Shown here piece by piece: positions 55,630-64,000 of a DNA stretch of 64,000 bases (positions are counted from its first letter, which is position 1; each line of letters begins with the position of its first letter). Below the pieces are notes generated by a model. That model was not told where the DNA came from and did not search any database. It saw only the letters and a list, made by a program, of their open reading frames with translations. The translations under genes were made by a program, and so were the position numbers. Source of the stretch: Chitinophagales bacterium (GTDB lineage Bacteria; Bacteroidota; Bacteroidia; Chitinophagales; Saprospiraceae); assembly GCA_013298845.1 (NCBI GenBank), contig JAAFJN010000002.1, positions 197,949 to 261,948 on the forward strand, read 5' to 3'.

Positions 55630-56319
55630 TTGTCTCGGCATAATAAACTCAAAAAATTTGCGGAAATACTGGCATTTCCGAACGTTTACGAATGTTATGA
55701 TGTGCAACAGCCTCAATTGGTGGGCGCTGGTATGCAACCCGTTGATCTGAAAGGCCGTTGGCACAGCGCGCATTTCAACAACAACAACCCCATTACCCTC
55801 GAACTGGCCTGCGGAGCGGGTGAATACGCCGTGGGACTGGCCGAAATGTTCCCCGAACGCAATTTTATCGGGGTAGATGTTAAAGGAAACCGGCTGTGGA
55901 CGGGTGCCAAACAGGCCCTCGACGCCGGACTGCACAACGTGGCTTTTTTGCGCACCCGCATCGAAATTATTAACCTGTTTTTTGCCCAAGACGAAATTCA
56001 GGAGATTTGGATTACTTTTTGCGATCCATTTCCCCGTCATGGCAAAGAAAACCGCCGCCTGACCTCCGCGCGTTTTTTGGAACAGTACCGCTCCATTTTA
56101 AAACCGGGTGGTTTGGTGCATTTAAAACACGACGACCCGGATTTTTATAAATTTTCGGTAAATACCCTTTTAGCCGATCCCAAATGCCATATTTTGTACG
56201 ATAATGCCGACATTTATGCATCCGAACTGGAATTCCCGGAACTGAAGATGAAAACAAAATACGAAGAAATGCATTTGGCCAAAGGTAAAAAAATCAAGTA
56301 TCTGCGGTTTACGATTTGA
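55630..56319 (+). CDS. trmB: tRNA (guanine-N7)-methyltransferase
   Basis: 229 residues. The start is TTG at 55630 (MSRHNKLKKFAEILAFPNV); no ATG or GTG fits, and the family typically begins with this basic KLKKFAE segment. The SAM site is LELACGAGEYAVGLAEMFPE followed by FIGVDVKG. The catalytic and tRNA-binding signature is FCDPFPRHGKENRRLTSARF. It makes m7G46 in tRNA variable loops. It probably shares the hisS transcript. Confidence 0.93.
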   Translation: MSRHNKLKKFAEILAFPNVYECYDVQQPQLVGAGMQPVDLKGRWHSAHFNNNNPITLELACGAGEYAVGLAEMFPERNFIGVDVKGNRLWTGAKQALDAGLHNVAFLRTRIEIINLFFAQDEIQEIWITFCDPFPRHGKENRRLTSARFLEQYRSILKPGGLVHLKHDDPDFYKFSVNTLLADPKCHILYDNADIYASELEFPELKMKTKYEEMHLAKGKKIKYLRFTI

Positions 56320-56324
56320 TCGCG

Positions 56325-56332
56325 TATTTTTG
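56325..56332 (+). promoter_or_regulatory. Promoter -7 box close to a start codon
   Basis: TATTTTTG ends 9 nt before the ATG at 56342. A transcript from here would have a leader of only a few nucleotides. Confidence 0.5.
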
Positions 56333-56341
56333 CCCTGATTT

Positions 56342-56812
56342 ATGCCACCGATAGAATACGACGAATTTGGTTTCATTATTGACGGTACGGAAACGTACGA
56401 GGAGCATTCTGGCCCGGCAGCACTGCCGGAAGAAGCCCCCGAACCCATTGTACCCATTCGCCACCACTTCCCCGAGGCTGGCTCTAACTACTTAGGTGGA
56501 AAAAGCGATGGTTGGGAATACCGCACGGTATTTATGGGTGGCCGTTTGGAGGCATCGTATAATATGGTGTTGGAATTTTTAAAAGAACACGGTTACGAAG
56601 ACGTACCGGTACCCGCCACCGCCGATGAACTCAAACTGTTTCGCAAACAGCGTACCTCGCAATTACAATTATTTCCCGAACGCGGCTACGTACACAATCC
56701 CATAAAAATACTGTTCAACACCGAACCCAAAATGCGACAAGCCCTTATTTTATGCTTGTACAACGAGGCCGCCCCGCAACATTTGCTGCGGTTTCACGGG
56801 GTTATTGTGTGA
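56342..56812 (+). CDS. Unrecognised 156-residue protein
   Basis: No family recognised. Acidic, Pro-rich N-terminus (EYDEFGFIIDGTETYEEHSG, then PEEAPEPIVP). The more conserved-looking centre (GWEYRTVFMGGRLEASYNMV, then LEFLKEHGYEDVPVP) and tail follow. No signal or TM segment. It begins 22 nt after trmB and has a box of its own (56325). It ends 3 nt from the end of the convergent protease gene, with no terminator visible between. Confidence 0.65.
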   Translation: MPPIEYDEFGFIIDGTETYEEHSGPAALPEEAPEPIVPIRHHFPEAGSNYLGGKSDGWEYRTVFMGGRLEASYNMVLEFLKEHGYEDVPVPATADELKLFRKQRTSQLQLFPERGYVHNPIKILFNTEPKMRQALILCLYNEAAPQHLLRFHGVIV

Positions 56813-56815
56813 GTG

Positions 56816-59314
56816 TTACTTCACCACTTTTCCACTCCAGATACGGCCTCCCGATACGGCGCGCACCCAATACACGCCAGCGGCCCAATCATTGGTCGGG
56901 ATGGCGTTGTTCAGGCTCATGTTGCGCTGTGCTACCACCTGGCCCTTGTCGTTGTACACCGTTATTTCAAATATATCTTCAACATCAGTGCCCGTGGCGT
57001 TCAGCAGAACGTAGTCTTTGGCCGGATTAGGCGCAATGTTCAACTGTTTTGAAATACCGTCAAATTCAACGCTGCGGATATCCGACAGTTCGGATTTCCC
57101 GTCCAAATCGGTTTGTTGCAAGCGATAGTTATAGGTATTGCCCGGTTTTACCTTAACATCGGTAAAAGTGTATTGATTCACTACCCGCCCGTTGGGAGCC
57201 GCATCTACCCAACCGATGGTTTCAAAAAAAGTATTGTTATTGACACTGCGTTGAATGTCAAAACCTTTGTTGTTTACTTCCGTTGCGGTTTGCCACGATA
57301 CATCCACCTGATTAACATTTTTAACCGCTTTAAACACCGTTAACTCCACCGGAACGGAGAATGTAACGGAATTATTTGCGTTGGAAATATCAAAAAAGAA
57401 AATACCGTTGGTACTGGCGCTGCGCACCATCATCCGAAACGTGGTGGTCGTAATATTGGGAATTGTTACGTTCTGGGTCCCGTCGTTGGGCGTATTGGCC
57501 ACCAACATAACGTACGTTGTGGGATCGGAGGGATTGGTACTGTACAAAATATCCACGTTAGGCGTTGCAGTATTGGTACCGGCTACATTCCAGGTGACCG
57601 CATAAGTACTATTGCCGGTGAGGGCAACCCCGCCGTTGGGCGTTGAGAGTGTGAACGGGCCGTTATTATCAATGGTTACCGTAATATCTTGTTCGTGGGA
57701 GCAGCCGCCGTTAATGTCGTTATCACGGGCCGTAAGACGGAACGTTAGGGTACGCGCTACACTGGGCAGAAGTTCCCAGGTATCGGTGCTATTGTTAAAA
57801 GTATTGTCAAAACTGGGGAAATAACGGTAGGTTTCCGGTACAGCCGAGAGCGAGCGAAACAGCGGCCCCGTTGTATTGGAAGAACTGGGGTTGGTAACCA
57901 GGGCATTGTTATACTGCTCCCAACAATACGTCAGAGCCTGCCCCGAATTTGGGTCCGTAGCCGAGCCCGTCAGCACAAAAGGGGTGGATTTGGGAAAAGT
58001 CACCGGAGTAAATGCCGCCACTGTCGGGGCCAAATTACCGCTATTAATTTCGTTATCGCAGGTATGAGTACCCGGCGTAATAAAATTAGACGCTTGCAAC
58101 AGGCTGCGCGCGTGGAAATACGGATCACTGTTGTTTTGTACGTTTTGCGGGCTGCAAATACCGGCGTACGCCATAATGGTGGTGCCGCTACCCGGCTCAA
58201 ACGCCGAGGCAGAAGTACCATTCCCCGAACAAGACCCCGAAGAACTGGCAAACGTGTGCGAACAGCCGTATTGGTGCCCAATTTCGTGCGCAACGTAATC
58301 AATGTCAAAAGGATCACCCACCGGGCTGCTGGTCCCCGTTACCCCTCTGGCTTTGGTGGAGGCATTACAAGGGCTGTTGAGCATAGCCACCCCGCCACCA
58401 TTGGTACTAAAGATGTGCCCTATATCGTAATTGGCCGAACCAATCACCGAAGTCATATTATTTTGGTTTTCGGTTAACATGGCCACACCGTCGTTATTGG
58501 TAAAAGGATCGGTAGCGCCATTGGTATATACAACGGACGAATTAGTGGCGATCAGGTTCATTTTTACGCTAAATTCGTTCACATACACCCCGTTTACCCG
58601 CGTCATTGAGGTATTAATGGCCGCCATTGCACCCACCACAGTTCCCCCGTGAAAAGCCGTGTATTCACCGGTGGCCGCCATCGCCAGGCGGTACTCGCGG
58701 CGTTTGGTGCAGTTGGCCGCCGGAAATTCGGTAATGCCCAGTTTAGGCTCCTCAACATCATCTTTCACGAGGCAAACCATACGGTCGGCCTCCTTTTTGA
58801 CAAAATCTTTTTTGAAATAAACGACGTAATGAACATCGTCGGCTTTTGAATACGGATCAATAAAAACAGAACCACCGGGCGTGTTGAGCGTCATGCTGTG
58901 AAACCCGCGCTGGGTAAAATCAAAAAACACGCGGGCCGCGGGATTGGTCATGCTCACCCCCTCAAAAGAGCGTATTTGAGGAAATTCGGCCTGTAAATCG
59001 GGGTGCATTATCTCAAAATCCCAAATTTTATAGGTATCAAAAAGACCATCCGGCCCGGGAATTTCGATGAGTAAAGGATCGGCCTCACCGTGCAAAATAT
59101 CCGAATACTTGGGCGCGGTGGCCAATAAAGTACGCATTAACTCAATGTTGAGTTCGTATGTCAGGTACACATTAGGAACAATCTGCCGGTCGGTGGCGGA
59201 TACACTTACCTGCGTTTCGCTGATTCGGGTCCACAGGCTGCGATTAATATCTACCGATTGACTCTTTAATGAAACAGCAAGCAGCAGAAAAACTGAAAAT
59301 AATAATTTACGCAT
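56816..59314 (-). CDS. Secreted reprolysin-like zinc metalloprotease with probable type A sorting tail
   Basis: 832 residues. Signal peptide about 1-19 (LKS-Q). A propeptide-like region extends to about 210. The zinc site is HEIGHQYGCSH at 343-353, in the HExxHxxGxxH form of the metzincin/reprolysin-like group, followed by the Met-turn-like TTIMAYAG. Later come a cadherin/PKD-like region and a fibronectin-like domain (VELTVFKAVKNVNQVDVSWQ, then VNQYTFTDVKVKPG). The C-terminal domain (LNIAPNPAKDYVLLNATG; ITVYNDKGQVV; GVYWVRAVSGG; GKVVK) matches the type IX type A sorting domain. It should be exported and cleaved at the surface. The physiological substrate is unknown. Confidence 0.92.
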   Translation of the reverse strand: MRKLLFSVFLLLAVSLKSQSVDINRSLWTRISETQVSVSATDRQIVPNVYLTYELNIELMRTLLATAPKYSDILHGEADPLLIEIPGPDGLFDTYKIWDFEIMHPDLQAEFPQIRSFEGVSMTNPAARVFFDFTQRGFHSMTLNTPGGSVFIDPYSKADDVHYVVYFKKDFVKKEADRMVCLVKDDVEEPKLGITEFPAANCTKRREYRLAMAATGEYTAFHGGTVVGAMAAINTSMTRVNGVYVNEFSVKMNLIATNSSVVYTNGATDPFTNNDGVAMLTENQNNMTSVIGSANYDIGHIFSTNGGGVAMLNSPCNASTKARGVTGTSSPVGDPFDIDYVAHEIGHQYGCSHTFASSSGSCSGNGTSASAFEPGSGTTIMAYAGICSPQNVQNNSDPYFHARSLLQASNFITPGTHTCDNEINSGNLAPTVAAFTPVTFPKSTPFVLTGSATDPNSGQALTYCWEQYNNALVTNPSSSNTTGPLFRSLSAVPETYRYFPSFDNTFNNSTDTWELLPSVARTLTFRLTARDNDINGGCSHEQDITVTIDNNGPFTLSTPNGGVALTGNSTYAVTWNVAGTNTATPNVDILYSTNPSDPTTYVMLVANTPNDGTQNVTIPNITTTTFRMMVRSASTNGIFFFDISNANNSVTFSVPVELTVFKAVKNVNQVDVSWQTATEVNNKGFDIQRSVNNNTFFETIGWVDAAPNGRVVNQYTFTDVKVKPGNTYNYRLQQTDLDGKSELSDIRSVEFDGISKQLNIAPNPAKDYVLLNATGTDVEDIFEITVYNDKGQVVAQRNMSLNNAIPTNDWAAGVYWVRAVSGGRIWSGKVVK

Positions 59315-59416
59315 ATCAAAGTTGAGTTAAAAAACGAGATTAAACGGGCAAAACGGCGTTGAGAGGTGGGAATGTGATTTAAACAGGGATTTGAACGAGA
59401 TGCAAAGTTGCACCAA

Positions 59417-59424
59417 CAAAATTA
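59417..59424 (-). promoter_or_regulatory. Possible promoter -7 box for the metalloprotease gene
   Basis: TAATTTTG on the minus strand, about 102 nt before the ATG at 59314; the -33 region is poor. Confidence 0.35.
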
Positions 59425-59513
59425 ATTTAACCAAAGAAATACTCAGAAACTACTTTGGCTTTTGTCCGCTATTTTCAATTTATCTACTACAACACTGGCA
59501 TTTGGAATAAAAA

Positions 59514-59572
59514 AAAAACGCCTTGGGTATTGGCTCACTCCGGCGGAACGAACAAATGCCCAAGGCGTTTTT
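59514..59572 (-). terminator. Terminator after the SPOR-domain gene
   Basis: A perfect 14-bp stem (59572-59559 with 59527-59514) and a 31-nt loop. The left arm runs into a long A tract on the plus strand, i.e. T on the minus strand. Confidence 0.75.
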
Positions 59573-59593
59573 ACCTCAACTGAATAACTTCTT

Positions 59594-60271
59594 TTATTTC
59601 TTGTAAGAATCCACGATCATGGCATCAACGCCGCGGCGTTCAATGTCATTTTCGTATTTTTCGGCGTCTTTCCGGCTGGTGCAACGTTTGGCAATGACGC
59701 GCCAAAGTTCTTTGTGTTTCACTACCTCGGCGTCCTGATAACCCATTTTTACAAATTTTTCCATTTCTTCACGGGCATTGACAATTTGGCCAAAAGCACC
59801 CACAACTACGTGGTAACGGCCATTATTGGAGGGGGCTACACTTTGTTTGGACGTTGCAGCGGAAGTTGTTCCGGCTTTAGCCACCAAGGTTTTAGGGTCG
59901 GCCACCGGTGTTTTGGGGGCTGGCGCCGTCGTTGCGGGTTTGGTGGTGGTTGGAGCAGGTGTTGTTTTGGCTGCCGTTGCCGGAGTTGTTTTGGTGGTTG
60001 AAGATTCATCTTCAATACCGTCTTTATTCGCCGTTGTTTTGGTGGTTGTTTTGGGCGTTTCTCCCACGTAAGTACTTTGGTCGGTACCGGCCGAATCGCC
60101 CACTGTGTTCATATCCGCCAATGATTTTTCCAATTGTTCGCGGTCGCGGCGCATCTCCTCTTCCTTGAGTGCCTGGTCCTTGCGTTTCTCCAAGGCATAA
60201 TAGGCTACTGACAGAAATAAAACGCCCAACAAGGCGTAAATGACATAGTTAAAAATGTTATTGGACTTCAT
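59594..60271 (-). CDS. Single-pass membrane protein with C-terminal SPOR domain
   Basis: 225 residues. One TM at about 8-25 (NYVIYALLGVLFLSVAYYAL), then a charged helix (EKRKDQALKEEEMRRDREQL). A long Thr/Pro/Ala/Lys linker (about 70-145) leads to a SPOR domain at the C-terminus (GRYHVVVGAFGQIVNAREEM, ELWRVIAKRCTSRKDAEKYE). SPOR domains bind denuded glycan strands of peptidoglycan at division sites, so a cell-division or wall role is likely. A -7 box (TAAATTTG) lies 108 nt upstream. It is a single-gene unit closed by a terminator. Confidence 0.85.
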   Translation of the reverse strand: MKSNNIFNYVIYALLGVLFLSVAYYALEKRKDQALKEEEMRRDREQLEKSLADMNTVGDSAGTDQSTYVGETPKTTTKTTANKDGIEDESSTTKTTPATAAKTTPAPTTTKPATTAPAPKTPVADPKTLVAKAGTTSAATSKQSVAPSNNGRYHVVVGAFGQIVNAREEMEKFVKMGYQDAEVVKHKELWRVIAKRCTSRKDAEKYENDIERRGVDAMIVDSYKK

Positions 60272-60379
60272 AATGACAACGGATTTACGATGTTAGTAAT
60301 GTGCTATTTTATTAGTTGATGAGTAATTATTTGAAACAATATTTTTCAACAAAAAGTATAACCCCGTGAAAATCAAAGG

Positions 60380-60387
60380 CAAATTTA
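60380..60387 (-). promoter_or_regulatory. Possible promoter -7 box for the SPOR gene
   Basis: TAAATTTG on the minus strand, 108 nt before the ATG at 60271. Confidence 0.35.
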
Positions 60388-60423
60388 GCGAAAAAAATAA
60401 AACAAACGCAAAAAAAATATTTT

Positions 60424-60447
60424 TTGTTGTAAAAGACCTGACAACAA
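60424..60447 (-). terminator. Probable terminator of the purF-pgeF unit
   Basis: A TTGTTGT/ACAACAA stem (60424-60430 with 60441-60447) just after the pgeF stop, followed on the minus strand by AAAAAATATTTTTTTT. AT-rich stem, so moderate strength. Confidence 0.5.
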
Positions 60448-60448
60448 A

Positions 60449-61207
60449 TTACAACAAACCAATGGCCGCCAGCATTCGGCCCGTCTCACCGCGCTCGTGG
60501 CGGTGCGAAAAAAAAGTAGCGTTGTGCAATACCGTTGACCAGGGAGACACTTCTATTTGGGCCGCCGGAACGCCCCAATCGGTGAGTTGGGCGGCATTAG
60601 CGGCTTTCAGGTGCACAAAAAACTTTTGCGCATTGGGGTTCCAGGTTTTAAAACGATCAGAAAACTGAACGGCCACCTCCTCCCCTACTTCGAAGGAACA
60701 TTCATCAATGCAAGGCCCGATATAGGCAAAACAATGGTCGCCAACGGTACCGTATTCGGCGTGCATGCGTTCTAAAGTACGGTGCACCAATTGACCCACG
60801 GTTCCTTTCCAACCGGCGTGAATGGCGGCAACGGCGTTGTTTTGGGCGTCAAAAAGAAGAATCGGGGTGCAGTCAGCCACACTTGCTGCCAACAAAAGGC
60901 CGGGCTGACGGGTAATAAACGCATCGTAACCTTCGTACACGCCACTTTCAGAAGCCGGCAAAATTTCGACGCCGTGTACCTGGTGGCCGCGTACCATTTG
61001 CGTTGGGGAAAAACCCAACGCCGCGCAAAACCGCCGCTGGTTCTCGTTCCGTTGAACCTCGTCATCGGGGCCGCCAATGGCAAGGTTCAACGTAGCGTAA
61101 GGTGGTTTGCTTACCCCACCGTGTCGGGTACTCATGCCCGCCGCAACTTGGGGGAATGTTTTAGAAATGGTGGGTTTTATTATACTTTGCCTAATAAGCG
61201 CGGGCAT
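60449..61207 (-). CDS. pgeF: Purine nucleoside phosphorylase YfiH/PgeF-type (laccase-domain protein)
   Basis: 252 residues from the ATG at 61205-61207 (MPALIRQSIIKPTISKTFPQ). That start overlaps the end of purF by 17 nt; a longer frame to 61294 is open but lies fully inside purF. Family signatures: RHGGVSKPPYATLNLAIG, GHQVHGVEI, ADCTPILLFD, AAIHAGWKGTVG, IGPCI and SHRHERGETGRML; the His and Cys residues of the metal/active site are all present. Members phosphorolyse or deaminate purine nucleosides and in some bacteria edit peptidoglycan precursors. The overlap with purF suggests translational coupling and a purine-salvage tie. Confidence 0.92.
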   Translation of the reverse strand: MPALIRQSIIKPTISKTFPQVAAGMSTRHGGVSKPPYATLNLAIGGPDDEVQRNENQRRFCAALGFSPTQMVRGHQVHGVEILPASESGVYEGYDAFITRQPGLLLAASVADCTPILLFDAQNNAVAAIHAGWKGTVGQLVHRTLERMHAEYGTVGDHCFAYIGPCIDECSFEVGEEVAVQFSDRFKTWNPNAQKFFVHLKAANAAQLTDWGVPAAQIEVSPWSTVLHNATFFSHRHERGETGRMLAAIGLL

Positions 61208-63092
61208 CGTTGTTTTCCATGTAATTGATAAACGCCCGATTGGCCACCCGATTACCGCCGTGCGTAGGGTATTTACCGGTAAAATACCAATCACCGCTGT
61301 TATTGGGGCAGGCGTTGTGCAATCCCTCCATCGTTTGGAAAATAACTTCTACTTCCGCTACGATGCCTTCGGGCGTTACAATTTGGGAGATTTTTTTGCT
61401 AACATCCTTGTAATCGAACAAATCGTACAACGCGATTACTTCGTTTTTCACCTGCTCCACCGGCAGCAATTCCGAGGCTTTGCACCGTTGATACGTTTCC
61501 TCCAGCAAGTGTTCCTTATTTTGTTCTTTTAACAAAGCGACCATCGCCTGAAAAGCCACAAAGTCTTTCATCCGGCTCATGTCAATCCCGTAACAATCGG
61601 GGTAACGGATTTGGGGAGCGCTGGACAATACAACAATTTTGCGCGGATTAAGTCGGGCGGTGATACTCACAATAGATTCGCGCAGGGTGGTACCGCGCAC
61701 GATAGAATCGTCGAGCATCACGAGTGCGTCCACGTCATTTTCGATCAAACCGTAGGTAACATCATAGACGTAGAGTACCATGTTGCTGCGTTTGTTGTGA
61801 TCGGCGATAAACGTGCGTTGTTTTTCGTCTTTGTGGACCAATTTCTCCACCCTGGGGTGCACGTTCAGGATTTCGGTAATTTTTTCGGCCGTTAAAGTAC
61901 CCGCCGCCGTGGCTTTGAGCAATTCGCTTTGTTTCCAATCGTTTACGGCGCGTTCCAACCCTTCGGCCAGGCCGTAAAAAGCCGCTTCGGCGGTATTGGG
62001 AATATAAGAAAAAACGGTGTGGTTAATGTCAAAATCCACCGATTTAAGGGCAGGAATGGCCAATTGGGCACCCAATTGTTTGCGTTCCTGGTAAATTTCG
62101 CGGTCGTTGCCCCGGCTGAAATAAATCCGCTCGAAGGAACAGGCTGCCCGGGGCGGGATATTGTCCCAATAGGGCACTTCTTCCACGATACCATTGTATT
62201 TCATAACCAACGCGTGCCCTGGTTTCAGTTCGTGTACGTTGGGAAAACGAACATTAAACACCGTTTGAATGGCCGGGCGTTCGGAAGCCGCCACAATTAC
62301 CTCATCGTCCATATACCAATAAGCCGGGCGAATACCGTGGGGGTCGCGCACCATAAAGGCGTCGCCGTGGCCAATCATGCCACCAAACACAAAACCGCCG
62401 TCAAATTTTTTACAGGAACGTTGCAGCAGGCGCTGAATATCGAGGTTATCAAAAATGAGTTTATTCAGTTCGTCGTGGTTTTGGCTATCGGGTTTATACC
62501 AGGTGAAAAGCCGTTGAATTTCGGCATCCAAAAAGTGGCCGATTTTTTCCAACACCGTCACGGTATCACTTTTTTCCTTTGGATACTGGCCCAATTCCAC
62601 CAATTCGGCGAATAATTCGTCCACGTTGGTGAGGTTAAAATTACCGGCGAGCAGGAGGTTGCGCGAAATCCAGTTATTTTGTCGGTGAAAAGGGTGTACC
62701 CGTTCGATGCTATTGTCGCCGTGGGTACCGTAGCGCAGGTGGCCCATGAGGACCTCACCGGCGTAAGCGGCGTGCTCTTTGAGCCATTCGGTATCGTCGA
62801 ATTTGTCCACCGGCACCTCGGCAATTCTCGCCCAAACCATGTTAAACAGGTCGTCGAGGTAGTTATTCGCATTGCTGCGTTTACGGCTGATGTAACGGCG
62901 TCCGGGTTGCGAATTGAGTTTGATGGTTGCCAAACCGGCACCATCCTGGCCCCGGTTGCGCATTTTTTGCATCAATAACTGCAATTTTTGAATACCGTAG
63001 AAGGGTGTACCGTATTTTTGGTGGTAGTAATCAAGTGGTTTGCGTAGTCGAAGAAGGGTTATCCCGCATTCGTGGTGAATAGCATCGCTCAT
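61191..63092 (-). CDS. purF: Amidophosphoribosyltransferase, large Bacteroidota form
   Basis: 633 residues, longer than the roughly 500 of E. coli PurF, as usual for this phylum. The Ntn-glutaminase nucleophile would be Cys9 (HECGITLLRL), which requires removal of eight residues. The glutaminase domain includes QDGAGLA and GHLRYGTHG. The PRTase domain has the PRPP-binding loop VMLDDSIVRGTTLRES. It catalyses the first committed step of purine synthesis (PRPP to phosphoribosylamine). Its -7 box ends only 4 nt before the ATG, like purU, which predicts a leaderless mRNA. The pgeF gene overlaps its 3' end. Confidence 0.96.
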   Translation of the reverse strand: MSDAIHHECGITLLRLRKPLDYYHQKYGTPFYGIQKLQLLMQKMRNRGQDGAGLATIKLNSQPGRRYISRKRSNANNYLDDLFNMVWARIAEVPVDKFDDTEWLKEHAAYAGEVLMGHLRYGTHGDNSIERVHPFHRQNNWISRNLLLAGNFNLTNVDELFAELVELGQYPKEKSDTVTVLEKIGHFLDAEIQRLFTWYKPDSQNHDELNKLIFDNLDIQRLLQRSCKKFDGGFVFGGMIGHGDAFMVRDPHGIRPAYWYMDDEVIVAASERPAIQTVFNVRFPNVHELKPGHALVMKYNGIVEEVPYWDNIPPRAACSFERIYFSRGNDREIYQERKQLGAQLAIPALKSVDFDINHTVFSYIPNTAEAAFYGLAEGLERAVNDWKQSELLKATAAGTLTAEKITEILNVHPRVEKLVHKDEKQRTFIADHNKRSNMVLYVYDVTYGLIENDVDALVMLDDSIVRGTTLRESIVSITARLNPRKIVVLSSAPQIRYPDCYGIDMSRMKDFVAFQAMVALLKEQNKEHLLEETYQRCKASELLPVEQVKNEVIALYDLFDYKDVSKKISQIVTPEGIVAEVEVIFQTMEGLHNACPNNSGDWYFTGKYPTHGGNRVANRAFINYMENNDARAY

Positions 63093-63096
63093 GGCA

Positions 63097-63104
63097 CAAA
63101 GGTA
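63097..63104 (-). promoter_or_regulatory. purF promoter -7 box abutting the start codon
   Basis: TACCTTTG on the minus strand with 4 nt (TGCC) to the ATG at 63092. The same box and spacing as at purU. No clear -33 TTG. Confidence 0.6.
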
Positions 63105-63182
63105 CGAGATGTTTTTGAGTTGGCGATACTGCCCCGGTCGAATTTGTCAACTTTGTCGCGGATACGATATTAAGGGCGCGCC

Positions 63183-63668
63183 TCAGGCGTTTCCGACCGA
63201 CAAACCGCCGTGCTCATTCAAGGCCACCAAAATGCGTTTTTCACCAAAATCAAACAACAAAGCGTCGTTCATGTACAGGTTTGATTCCGGGTCTTTGGAC
63301 AATTGAATACTTTGCAGGGGCGCACCGCTCACCTCCATCCACAATGCCGAAGCCGAAGCGGGTAATTGACGCACCGCAGGTTGACCGCCGTTGCGTTCCA
63401 TCAGGGTACGGGCATGCGCGATGAGGGCCGTGGCTTCGGTAATTTTTATTTCTTCGGAATCTTCGCCGGACGTGAGAATAAGGGCATTTTCGGAGGCAAA
63501 CAACAATTCAATGTACAACAAAAAACGCTGTTCGGGCGTAGCGATATTGTACCAAAAATAGTAGTTGACATCGGCGAGTTGCTCCCCTTCGAGGTTGCGA
63601 AATACTTCTAATTCTTCGAGTTTAAAAAAACCGTACGGGGTTGGATCCTGGTCAGTGTGTTGTGTCAT
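63183..63668 (-). CDS. Unrecognised 161-residue protein
   Basis: Start placed at the ATG at 63666-63668 (MTQHTDQDPTPYGFFKLEEL); four more upstream codons are open, but the promoter box lies just beyond them. No signal or TM segment. The helical N-terminal half (EGEQLADVNYYFWYNIATPE) is followed by an alternating strand region (NLYMNDALLFDFGEKRILVA). Unknown family. A -7 box (TACTTTTG) is 9 nt upstream. It precedes purF but is separated by the purF promoter. Confidence 0.65.
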   Translation of the reverse strand: MTQHTDQDPTPYGFFKLEELEVFRNLEGEQLADVNYYFWYNIATPEQRFLLYIELLFASENALILTSGEDSEEIKITEATALIAHARTLMERNGGQPAVRQLPASASALWMEVSGAPLQSIQLSKDPESNLYMNDALLFDFGEKRILVALNEHGGLSVGNA

Positions 63669-63677
63669 AAGTGGGGG

Positions 63678-63685
63678 CAAAAGTA
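63678..63685 (-). promoter_or_regulatory. Promoter -7 box 9 nt from a start codon
   Basis: TACTTTTG on the minus strand, 9 nt before the ATG at 63668; predicts a very short mRNA leader. Confidence 0.5.
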
Positions 63686-63721
63686 CGGCGTTGGGGTTAG
63701 TTATTAAAGTTCCCCGTGCAG

Positions 63722-64000
63722 TTACTGGCGGTATTCTTTATCCGTTACCGGTTCTAACCATTTCACCGCCCCTTTTTCCTGCTGTACTCCAATCGCAATA
63801 TGGGTCAGTTCGCTGTCGGGGGCGGCACCGTGCCAATGCACAACCCCAGGTTCGCATTTAATAATATCACCTTTCCGAATTTCCATAACGGGTTTGCCCA
63901 GTTCCTGATAACGGCCTTTTCCGTTGGTCACCAATAAAATTTGCCCACCCGGATGCGCGTGCCAGTGGGTTCGGGCACCGGGTTCAAACGTGACATTACC
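63722..64000 (-). CDS. Cupin-domain protein, 5' end outside the window
   Basis: The frame enters from the right edge and ends at 63722. Cupin motif 1 is visible as PGARTHWHAHPGGQILLVTN and motif 2 as GDIIKCEPGVVHWHGAAPDS, with the metal-ligand His residues of both. The fold is a small beta-barrel that holds a metal ion. This resembles the single-domain cupins (often beside carboxymuconolactone-decarboxylase-like proteins). The catalytic or binding role is unknown. The start codon lies beyond 64000. Confidence 0.85.
   Translation of the reverse strand, partial: GNVTFEPGARTHWHAHPGGQILLVTNGKGRYQELGKPVMEIRKGDIIKCEPGVVHWHGAAPDSELTHIAIGVQQEKGAVKWLEPVTDKEYRQ

Overview
The window comes from a Bacteroidota genome, most likely a Saprospiria/Chitinophagia-type member (the class is inference; the phylum is well supported). 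The support is: a SusC/SusD outer-membrane pair, a type IX secretion substrate with a type B (gliding-motility-like) C-terminal domain, a metalloprotease with a short type A-like tail, start codons without Shine-Dalgarno sequences, and repeated promoters of the Bacteroidota form TTG-N19-21-TAnnTTTG.

Layout. 0.1-3.4 kb: an unrecognised protein, a secreted lipase-like hydrolase, a truncated lipoprotein remnant and an unrecognised minus-strand gene. 4-8.6 kb: SusC and SusD homologues in one operon, closed by a strong terminator. 8.8-11.5 kb: a Wzz-like chain-length protein and an O-antigen ligase/polymerase-like membrane protein, separated by a cluster of short repeats. 11.7-16.2 kb: a stand-alone TonB-dependent receptor, PurU and a small outer-membrane barrel protein. 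16.5-18.6 kb (minus): an ECF sigma factor followed by an unusual membrane protein with a duplicated cytosolic motif and a barrel-like C-terminus. 18.9-22.8 kb: two tandem DUF3857/transglutaminase-fold proteins. 22.8-29.9 kb: an AT-richer accessory stretch holding a Fic remnant, an ATPase/nuclease-fold protein behind a 19-bp inverted repeat, and a set of small secreted, lipoprotein or membrane proteins of unknown function on the minus strand, some broken.

30-44.9 kb (minus strand) is the core information-processing cluster. In transcription order it reads tRNA-Thr(TGT), tRNA-Tyr, tRNA-Gly, tRNA-Thr(GGT), tuf, tRNA-Trp, secE, nusG, rplK, rplA, rplJ, rplL, rpoB, rpoC. A well-formed promoter lies ahead of the first tRNA. 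The striking anomaly is a ParE/RelE-type toxin-antitoxin pair inserted between rpoB and rpoC, with its own promoter box and a probable terminator after rpoB.

45-52 kb is one 2260-residue secreted repeat protein. 52-56.8 kb (plus) holds a von Willebrand factor A protein, hisS, trmB and a small conserved-looking protein. 56.8-64 kb (minus) holds a secreted zinc metalloprotease, a SPOR-domain protein, pgeF overlapping purF, an unrecognised protein and the 3' part of a cupin gene cut by the window edge. Several genes (purU, purF and two small proteins) carry the -7 promoter box only 4-9 nt before the start codon, which predicts leaderless or nearly leaderless mRNAs. No CRISPR array, rRNA operon or intact insertion sequence was seen.
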